A stretch of DNA of 37,495 nt from Deltaproteobacteria bacterium. Its GTDB lineage: Bacteria; Myxococcota_A; UBA9042; PHBI01. Shown here piece after piece: positions 30,724 through 37,495 of this stretch (position 1 is its first letter; each line of letters starts with the position of its first letter). A program made the position numbers and the translations under genes. The notes under the pieces were generated by a model. That model searched no databases and was not told the DNA's origin. It was given only the letters and a program-made list of their open reading frames with translations. The stretch spans positions 1 to 37,495 of the forward strand of contig SBGO01000531.1 in the NCBI GenBank assembly GCA_006226565.1, in the 5' to 3' direction.

Positions 30724-31527
30724 ATGAACCAGATCCACCTCGTCGTCATCGACCCGCAGAACGACTTCTGCCGCCCGGACGGCGCCCTCTCCGTCCCCGG
30801 CGCCGACCGCGACATGGACCGCCTGGCGCTGATGGTCCACCGCATGAAGGACAAGCTCGCCGACATCCACGTGACCCTCGACAGCCACCGCGCCGTCGAC
30901 ATCAGTCACCCGGTCTGGTTCCGCGACCGCGACGGCAACCACCCCGCGCCCTTCACGCAGATCACCGCCTCGGACCTCCGCGACGGCGTCTGGGTCCCGA
31001 CGCTCCCCTCGACCCACGCGCGCACCCTCGACTACCTCGACGCCCTCGCCGCCAGCGGCCGCTACCCGCACATCATCTGGCCCGAGCACTGCCTCATCGG
31101 CGGCGAGGGGCACAACGTCGTCCCCGACCTCTTCGACGCCTTCAACGAGTGGTCCCAGCGCTTCGCCCTCGTCGACTTCATCACCAAGGGCTCCAACCCC
31201 TTCACCGAGCACTTCTCGGCGCTCCGGGCCGAGGTCCCCGACCCCGGCGACCCGGGCACCCAGCTCAACGCCGGGCTCCTGACCACCCTCGAGGAGGCCG
31301 ACGTCATCCTGCTCGCCGGCGAGGCGGGCTCGCACTGCCTCGCCAACACCGTCCGCGACATCGCCGAGGCGTTCCGCGACCCGGCCTACATCCGGAAGAT
31401 GGTGCTGCTCACCGACGCCACCTCCCCGGTCCCCGGCTTCGAGGCCTACCAGGACGCCTTCATCCGCGACATGACCCGCGCCGGGATGCAGCTCTCCACC
31501 ACCCAGGACGTGCTCGCGACGCTCTGA
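30724..31527 (+). CDS. Cysteine hydrolase, isochorismatase/nicotinamidase-like
   Basis: VVIDPQNDFCRPDGAL, DSHRAVDISHPVWF (metal-site-like DxH…H), FITKGSNPFTEHFSAL (Lys), GEAGSHCLANTVRDIAE (Cys). Confidence 0.88.
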   Translation: MNQIHLVVIDPQNDFCRPDGALSVPGADRDMDRLALMVHRMKDKLADIHVTLDSHRAVDISHPVWFRDRDGNHPAPFTQITASDLRDGVWVPTLPSTHARTLDYLDALAASGRYPHIIWPEHCLIGGEGHNVVPDLFDAFNEWSQRFALVDFITKGSNPFTEHFSALRAEVPDPGDPGTQLNAGLLTTLEEADVILLAGEAGSHCLANTVRDIAEAFRDPAYIRKMVLLTDATSPVPGFEAYQDAFIRDMTRAGMQLSTTQDVLATL

Positions 31528-31577
31528 CGCGCGCCCACGCCCCCCCACTCCCCCGCCTTCCCCCAAGGAGCCACGAC

Positions 31578-32324
31578 ATGCCTATCCTCGACCCCAACAA
31601 GTCCATGACCCTCCACACCGTCACCGGCTCGCGCTACGGCTTCTCGGCCACCCGCGTCGACCAGCTCGGCGCCTCGGAGTGGACGCTGGTCGCCATCGTC
31701 TGCGACGTCAGCGGCAGCGTCGGCGCCTTCCAGAAGGAGATGGAGGCCGCCATCCAGTCCATCGTCGAGGCCTGCCGCCTCTCCCCGCGGGCCGACCACC
31801 TGATGCTCCGCACCGTCGCCTTCGACGACCGCGTCCGCGAGGTGCACGGCTTCAAGCCGCTCTCCGACTGCCACCCCAAGGACTACGACGGCGCCCTCGC
31901 CATCGGCGGCACGACCGCCCTCTACGACGCCGCCCACAACGCCGTCGCCGCCACCGTCCAGTACGGCTCCACGCTGGCCAAGCGCGGCATGGCCGTCAAC
32001 GCCATCCTCTTCGTCATCACCGACGGCGGCGACAACGCCTCGACGGTCGACGCCGGCGCGGTCAAGCACGCCATCGCCCACGCGGTGAAGAGCGAGGCCC
32101 TCGAGTCGGTCCAGACGATGCTCATCGGGGTCGACGTCGACACCTCCGGGGTCGGCGCCTACCTGATGGACTTCTCGGCCAAGGCCGGCTTCGACCACTA
32201 CCTCGGGCTCGCCGACGCCACGCCCCGCACCCTGGCCGGGCTGGCGGACTTCGTCTCCCAGAGCATCGCCGCGCAGTCGATGTACCTGGGGACGGGCCTG
32301 TCCGCGACCCTCGGGAGCATCTGA
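31578..32324 (+). CDS. VWA domain protein (YegL/TerY-like)
   Basis: VAIVCDVSGSVGAFQKEM (MIDAS DxSxS), GTTALYDAAHNAV, ILFVITDGGDNAS. Confidence 0.88.
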   Translation: MPILDPNKSMTLHTVTGSRYGFSATRVDQLGASEWTLVAIVCDVSGSVGAFQKEMEAAIQSIVEACRLSPRADHLMLRTVAFDDRVREVHGFKPLSDCHPKDYDGALAIGGTTALYDAAHNAVAATVQYGSTLAKRGMAVNAILFVITDGGDNASTVDAGAVKHAIAHAVKSEALESVQTMLIGVDVDTSGVGAYLMDFSAKAGFDHYLGLADATPRTLAGLADFVSQSIAAQSMYLGTGLSATLGSI

Positions 32325-32325
32325 G

Positions 32326-33642
32326 ATGGCCCCGCGGGTGCTCCTCGACGACGGCCGCGCGGTGGCGCTCTCGCCGCGCGACTTCGTGGCCAAGGGCGGC
32401 GAGGGCAGCGTCTACGCCAGGGACGGCGTCGCCTTCAAGCTCTACCACGACCCGGCGCGCGCCCTGACGCCGGCCCGCCTCGCGGCGCTGTCGGCCCTGG
32501 ACCACCCGCGGATCCTGCGCCCCGAGGGGCTCCTCCATGACGACGACGGCCAGGTGGTCGGCTTCCACACCCGCTTCGTGCCCGACACCTGGCCGCTCTG
32601 CCGCCTCTTCGCCCGGAGCTTCCGCGAGCGCTACCACATCGACGACCGCGCCGTGCTGGCGCTGCTGCTCGAGATGCTCCACGTCGTCGACCACGCCCAC
32701 GACCGCAGCCTCCAGATCGTCGACCTGAACCCCCTCAACGTCCTGGTCGCGGCCGACGGGCGCACGCCCTACTTCATCGACGTCGACAGCTGGCAGGCCC
32801 CCGGCTTCCCGGCGACCGCCATCATGGACAGCGTCCGCGACCGCCACGCCGCCCCCGGCGTCTTCGACGACGCGACCGACTGGTTCGCCTTCGCCGTGGT
32901 CGCCTTCCAGCTCCTCGTCGGGGTCCACCCCTACCGCGGCGGGCACCCGGTGAAGGGGCTCGACGCGCGCATGACGCAGAACATCTCGGCGCTCCGCCCG
33001 GAGGTCGTGCTCCCGCCGAGCGCCGCCGACCCGCGCGGCCTCGGGGCGCCGCTCCTGCGCTGGTTCGACGCCGTGCTCGAGCGCGGCGAGCGCCGGCCCC
33101 CCGACCGGATCGCCCTGGTGACGATGTGCCCGATGCCGCCGCGGTCGGTGGCCCCGGGCTCCCCCTACGAGGCCGCGATGCGCGACGGGCAGCTCCGCCT
33201 GCGCGACGCCACGACGCACGACGAGGTGCCCCTCACCCTGACGGCGTCGGCCTTCGCGTGGCACCAGGGGCGCCTCTACGCGCTCAGCGGCGACGCCATC
33301 GTCGAGGTGACCCTCCGGACGCTGGGCGGGCGGACCTTCGCGACGACCCGGGTCGTCAGCCAGGTGCTCCCCCACGCGACCACCCTCTACCCAGGGGTCG
33401 CGCTCCAGGACGCCCTCGGCGCGGTCTACGCCTCCCTCTTCCCCGCCCCGGGCGTCTGCCATCAGATCCGCGTGCCGGATCTCGACGGCCGGCGGATCGC
33501 CGACGCCAGCTTCACGGACCGGACCCTGACGGTGCTCGTCGCCCGGGTCGACGGGCGCTTCGACCGCCTCCGCTTCCGCTTCGACCGCGCGCTCCGGACC
33601 TTCGCGAGCGACGCCGAGCGGGACGTCGAGCCCACGCCCTGA
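32326..33642 (+). CDS. Atypical Ser/Thr protein kinase-like protein (YegI-like)
   Basis: KGGEGSVYARDGVAFKLYHD Gly-loop and Lys; QIVDLNPLNVLVAADGRTPYFIDVDSWQ (catalytic loop and DVD in place of DFG); DWFAFAVVAFQLLVGVHPYRG. Confidence 0.8.
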   Translation: MAPRVLLDDGRAVALSPRDFVAKGGEGSVYARDGVAFKLYHDPARALTPARLAALSALDHPRILRPEGLLHDDDGQVVGFHTRFVPDTWPLCRLFARSFRERYHIDDRAVLALLLEMLHVVDHAHDRSLQIVDLNPLNVLVAADGRTPYFIDVDSWQAPGFPATAIMDSVRDRHAAPGVFDDATDWFAFAVVAFQLLVGVHPYRGGHPVKGLDARMTQNISALRPEVVLPPSAADPRGLGAPLLRWFDAVLERGERRPPDRIALVTMCPMPPRSVAPGSPYEAAMRDGQLRLRDATTHDEVPLTLTASAFAWHQGRLYALSGDAIVEVTLRTLGGRTFATTRVVSQVLPHATTLYPGVALQDALGAVYASLFPAPGVCHQIRVPDLDGRRIADASFTDRTLTVLVARVDGRFDRLRFRFDRALRTFASDAERDVEPTP

Positions 33643-33645
33643 GGC

Positions 33646-33664
33646 GCCGGCGGCCGCCGCCGGC
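33646..33664. terminator. GC-rich hairpin after the kinase gene
   Basis: GCCGGCGGC-c-GCCGCCGGC, A-rich stretch about 17 nt downstream; no canonical U tract. Confidence 0.35.
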
Positions 33665-33734
33665 GGCGCACGAAAGGGTTCGAAAAAACGGGCGAAAGGT
33701 GGATCCGAGCCGCGCCGCTTGGCATGCTCCAGGT

Positions 33735-34370
33735 ATGGCCACGTTCCCCCGGACGTCGCCGCTCGCCCTCGGCGCGGCGCTCCTCTTGGCGTGTACGTCG
33801 AACCCGACGCCCCACCCGGGTGTCGAGGACACGACGTCGCAGGTCGACGTCTACGTGCCGAGCGACGAGGCGCAGCGCGGCGTCTGCGGCGAGCTGGGCG
33901 GCCAGTGGAGCGACGACGACTCGCTCTGCACCGAGGTCGACCAGGGCTTCGACGCCAACGCCGGCGCGATCGAGCCCGCGGAGGGCCCGCCGGCGGCGGA
34001 CATCGTCGGCATCGACGTCACCGGCGCGGCCGGCGACTACGCCTTCACCGTCGTCATCAGCAGCGACGACACCGGCTGCGAGCTCTACACCGACTGGTGG
34101 GAGGTCGTCTCCGTCGACGGCACCCTGGTCCACCGCAAGGTCCAGATCCGGCCCCACGTCGAGGATCAGCCCTTCACCGACACCGCCGCCCACGTCGACC
34201 TGACGGAGGACGCGCTGGTGCTCGTCCGCGCCCACCTCAACACCGATGGCTACGTTGGCATCGCCTGGGTCGGCCGCGTCCGCGACGGCTTCACCCGGGC
34301 CCGCATCTCGCCGACCTTCGCCGAGGGCCTCGAGACCGCCGAGCCGCAGCCCCCCACCTGCCTGCCGTAG
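33735..34370 (+). CDS. Hypothetical lipoprotein
   Basis: MATFPRTSPLALGAALLLACTSNP lipobox; open to TAG at 34368-34370. Confidence 0.7.
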   Translation: MATFPRTSPLALGAALLLACTSNPTPHPGVEDTTSQVDVYVPSDEAQRGVCGELGGQWSDDDSLCTEVDQGFDANAGAIEPAEGPPAADIVGIDVTGAAGDYAFTVVISSDDTGCELYTDWWEVVSVDGTLVHRKVQIRPHVEDQPFTDTAAHVDLTEDALVLVRAHLNTDGYVGIAWVGRVRDGFTRARISPTFAEGLETAEPQPPTCLP

Positions 34371-34464
34371 CCGCGCCGCGCGGCGACGCGCGCCGTGAAA
34401 GGGTGGACTCGCCGATCCGCGCCGTGGCACGCTGGCGCGCCTCCGTCGCCACCCTGGGGACCGC

Positions 34465-36723
34465 ATGAATCGCACGCTGACGCTGCTCGCCGGCTCGCTC
34501 CTCGTCGCCGCCTGCGCCGACGACCCCGCCGGGCCCCAGCTCGCGCCGCTCGTGGTCGAGGACCTCGCGGCCGAGGTCGACCCGATGATCGGCACCGGCG
34601 GCTCGGGCAACGTCATCCCGGGCGCGCTGCTGCCCTACGGGATGGTGCGCGCGAGCCCCGCCGGCGTCGGCGAGCACGGCCGCATCGCCGCCTATCGCTA
34701 CGGCGACACCGCGCTCCGCGGCTTCACGCACACCCACCTCCAGGGCCCGGGCGGCTCGGCGAACGGCTACAACGAGCTCCTCGTCACGCCCTTCACCGCC
34801 ACGCCCGACGACGCCTTCGTCGCGACCCACACCTCGGGCTTCGACCACGCCACCGAGCGCGCCGAGCCGGGCTACTACGCCGTGACGCTGGCGGACGCCG
34901 GGGTCGACGTCGAGCTCACCGCCACCGCCCACGCCGCCGTCCACCGCTACACCTACCCGACCGGCGCGCGCGGGCGGCTCCTGGTCGACCTCGGCGTGGC
35001 CATGGGCGCCGCGAAGGACGCGCACCTCGAGCAGGTCGACGCCCACACCCTGCGCGGCTGGGCCCGCTACGACGAGCACCCGGCGCTCTCCTTCATCCTC
35101 CAGGGCGAGCCGACGGGGGAGGCCATCCTCTACTTCGCGCTCACCGTCGACCGCGACGCGGACGAGGTCGGCTTCTTCCGCCGCGGCTACGTCAACGAGG
35201 AGGCCGACGGCGAGATCGACGGCGCCGACATCGGCGCCTGGCTCGGCTTCGACCCCGGCGACGCCCCGGTGACCGTGCGGGTCGGCCTCTCCTTCATCGA
35301 CATGGCGCAGGCGCGGACCCACCTCGACGCCGAGGTGGGCGAGCGCTCCTTCGACGAGGTGCGGGCCGCGGCGCGGGCGACCTGGAACGAGGCGCTGAGC
35401 CGCGTGAAGGTCCGCGGCGGCACGGCGAGCGAGCGGCGCGTCTTCTACACCGCGCTCTACCACAGCCTCTTCCAGCCGGCGGACTACACCGAGGTCGGCG
35501 GGCGCTTCCACTCGGCGACCGACGGCGAGCACCACGTCCACGACGCCGGCGCGCGCCGCTTCTACACCGACGACTGGTGCATGTGGGACACCTACCGGAC
35601 GACCCACCCCCTCGGCACCCTCGTCGCGCCCGAGCGCCGCAGCGACATGGTCTGGTCGATGCTCCACGCCTACGAGGAGGGCGGGTGGCTGCCGAAGTGC
35701 ACCTGGCACGCGACCGGCTACTCGCGCGTGATGACCGGCAACCCGGCCGTCGCCATCATCGCCGACGCCTACGTGAAGGGGCTCCGGGACTTCGACGACG
35801 CGCTCGCCTGGGAGGCCGTCGACAAGGCGGGGCAGCAGGACATCGCCAACATCGCCGAGGACCAGCTCTGCGGCTACCTGAACCTCGGGACGGTGCCGGA
35901 CTACCTCACGCTCGGCTACGTCCCCGCGGCGTGCGACCCCGACCAGGCGGCGTCGATGACCCTCGAGTACGCCTACGACGACTGGGCGACGGCGCGCTTC
36001 GCCGAGGCGCGCGGCGACCTCGAGGCGGCCGGGCGCTACGACGCGCGGGCGCAGAACTGGCGCAACCAGTGGAACCCCGAGACCGGCTTCATGCAGGCGC
36101 GGGCCGCCGACGGGAGCTGGGTCGAGCCCTTCGACCCCGACGGCTACGCCAAGTACTTCGTCGAGTCGACGGCGCGCATCTTCTCGTTCTTCGTCCCCCA
36201 CGACGTGCCGGGGATGATCGACGTGATGGGCGGCGCCGAGGCGACGACGGCGCGCCTCGACGCGTTCTTCGACGGCGGCTACCTCGACATCTCGAACGAG
36301 CCGAGCTTCCACGTCCCGTGGCTCTACGGCCGGACGGGCGAGCCGGACAAGACGCGGGCGCGGGTGCGGGAGATCCTGGCGACCGACTTCTCCGACGCGC
36401 CGGACGGGCTGCCGGGCAACGACGACTCCGGGGCGACCTCGGCGTGGTACGTGCTGGCGGCGCTCGGCGTCTACCCGATCGCCCCGGGGGACGGCGTCTG
36501 GGACCTGACGGTGCCGCGCTTCGAGACCGCGGAGCTGTGGATCGCCGACCTCGACGACCCGACGGTCGGGCACACGGTCGTTATCGAGGCGCCGCGGCCC
36601 CCGTCGGGGGAGGAGACGCTGCGCGGGATCACCCTCGACGGCGTGGTGCTCGACGCGCCGCGGGTCGACCACGCGGCGCTCCTCGGAGCGAAGACGCTGC
36701 GCTTCGAGCTCGGCGCCGAGTGA
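34465..36723 (+). CDS. GH92 family glycoside hydrolase (alpha-mannosidase family), lipoprotein
   Basis: LLVAACADDP lipobox; VDPMIGTGGSGNVIPGALLPYGMVRASP, GFTHTHLQGPG, DDWCMWDTYRTTHPL, GNDDSGATSAWYVLAALGVYPIAPG. Confidence 0.93.
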   Translation: MNRTLTLLAGSLLVAACADDPAGPQLAPLVVEDLAAEVDPMIGTGGSGNVIPGALLPYGMVRASPAGVGEHGRIAAYRYGDTALRGFTHTHLQGPGGSANGYNELLVTPFTATPDDAFVATHTSGFDHATERAEPGYYAVTLADAGVDVELTATAHAAVHRYTYPTGARGRLLVDLGVAMGAAKDAHLEQVDAHTLRGWARYDEHPALSFILQGEPTGEAILYFALTVDRDADEVGFFRRGYVNEEADGEIDGADIGAWLGFDPGDAPVTVRVGLSFIDMAQARTHLDAEVGERSFDEVRAAARATWNEALSRVKVRGGTASERRVFYTALYHSLFQPADYTEVGGRFHSATDGEHHVHDAGARRFYTDDWCMWDTYRTTHPLGTLVAPERRSDMVWSMLHAYEEGGWLPKCTWHATGYSRVMTGNPAVAIIADAYVKGLRDFDDALAWEAVDKAGQQDIANIAEDQLCGYLNLGTVPDYLTLGYVPAACDPDQAASMTLEYAYDDWATARFAEARGDLEAAGRYDARAQNWRNQWNPETGFMQARAADGSWVEPFDPDGYAKYFVESTARIFSFFVPHDVPGMIDVMGGAEATTARLDAFFDGGYLDISNEPSFHVPWLYGRTGEPDKTRARVREILATDFSDAPDGLPGNDDSGATSAWYVLAALGVYPIAPGDGVWDLTVPRFETAELWIADLDDPTVGHTVVIEAPRPPSGEETLRGITLDGVVLDAPRVDHAALLGAKTLRFELGAE

Positions 36724-36726
36724 CCC

Positions 36727-37494
36727 TCAGCGGGGCACCTCGAGGGCGACGACGACCTCGCTGAAGGCGCCGCCGGCGGAGGCGTAGAAGGCCGGCAGGT
36801 CCTCGGAGACGTCGAGGGCCGCGGTGGCGCCGTGGCGCACGGTCGGCGCGTGCGGGTACGGGAACGCGATGTCGAGGGCGCGGGTCACGCAGCCGCGGTG
36901 GCAGGCGGTCGTCGGGTGGGCCGGCGAGGCCCCCTCGAGGGCGATGGCCATCGGGCAGGCGCGGCTGCTCGTGATGTAGCTCCACGGCGCCCACAGGGAC
37001 GCCGTGAACGCCCCCGAGAGCGGGGCCGAGAGCGGCGTCGGCAGGGCGTCCCAGGCCAGGCGGCGGACGCCGGCGGCGTGGAGGTGGGCGGCGTGGGCGC
37101 CGCGGTCGAGGTAGGGGGCGCCGTAGGCCCGGTCCTGAGCGACCCGGAGGGCGTCGACGTCCGGCGCGTCGACGAGGTCGGGCGGCAGCGGCGACGGGAG
37201 CGCCGTCGGATCGCGCTCGAGCTGGTCCCGCTTCATCCGGTTGAGCGCGCGCCCCGCCTCGACGGGGAGCCCCAGGTCGGCCGCGAGCGCGAGGGCGCCG
37301 AGGTCGTTGGCGAGCACGGTCGGCGGCGGCGTGAGGGCGGCGACGGCGGCGAGGCCGGCGACGAGGTCGGGGACGTGGGCCTCGAAGGCGAACGGCAGGG
37401 CGATCGCCGAGGCGAAGCCTGCGTCGGCGATGGCCTGGCAGCGCTCCACCAGGGCGCGCGGCTTCGGCCAGCGCAGCGGGCACGCCGAGAGGTC
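36727..37494 (-). CDS. Truncated ORF, possibly peptidase U32/UbiV-like
   Basis: VLANDLGALALAADLGLPVEAGRALNRMKRDQL and ITSSRACPMA…TACHRGC resemble U32-family segments; frame stays open to the right edge. Confidence 0.5.
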   Translation of the reverse strand, partial: DLSACPLRWPKPRALVERCQAIADAGFASAIALPFAFEAHVPDLVAGLAAVAALTPPPTVLANDLGALALAADLGLPVEAGRALNRMKRDQLERDPTALPSPLPPDLVDAPDVDALRVAQDRAYGAPYLDRGAHAAHLHAAGVRRLAWDALPTPLSAPLSGAFTASLWAPWSYITSSRACPMAIALEGASPAHPTTACHRGCVTRALDIAFPYPHAPTVRHGATAALDVSEDLPAFYASAGGAFSEVVVALEVPR

Positions 37495-37495
37495 G

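Noticed and set aside
34374-34385. CGCCGCGCGGCG 12-bp palindrome after the lipoprotein gene
   Set aside because: Short GC-only palindrome, expected by chance at this base composition.
34291-36764. Long minus-strand (793 aa) and alternate plus-frame (789 aa) ORFs over the GH92 gene
   Set aside because: The 34465-36723 frame has a lipobox and clear GH92 motifs; the overlapping frames are composition artefacts.

Overview
High-GC bacterial chromosomal window. Its lipoprotein-rich, MopE/EGF-repeat-rich coding style resembles Myxococcota or a related deltaproteobacterial lineage (inference). I could place about 23 protein-coding genes. I saw no rRNA, tRNA, CRISPR array or recognisable transposase. 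Main blocks, left to right: (1) two plus-strand lipoproteins, one with a LamG-like C-terminus and a single Cys-rich module; (2) histidine phosphatase, LysR regulator, lipoprotein and YceI; (3) a Crp/Fnr-type regulator, then FmdE, TauE/SafE, a DUF2490-like protein and a TlpA-like thioredoxin, with a perfect TTGAT-N4-ATCAA box before fmdE; (4) a WS/DGAT-type acyltransferase; (5) an 18 kb minus-strand block with a ~2430-aa EGF/Cys-repeat lipoprotein, DUF190, CrcB and two tandem ~1610-aa MopE-repeat/beta-propeller lipoproteins; (6) a nicotinamidase-like hydrolase, VWA and atypical kinase operon (YegL/YegI-like) preceded by an unusual nested dyad; (7) a lipoprotein, a GH92 glycosidase and a truncated U32-like ORF. 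The best candidates for something undescribed are the hydrolase-VWA-kinase operon, the co-linear paralogous MopE giants, and a 37-aa six-Cys module present 21 times in one protein and once in another about 14 kb away. All family calls come from motif recognition by eye; no database search was run.
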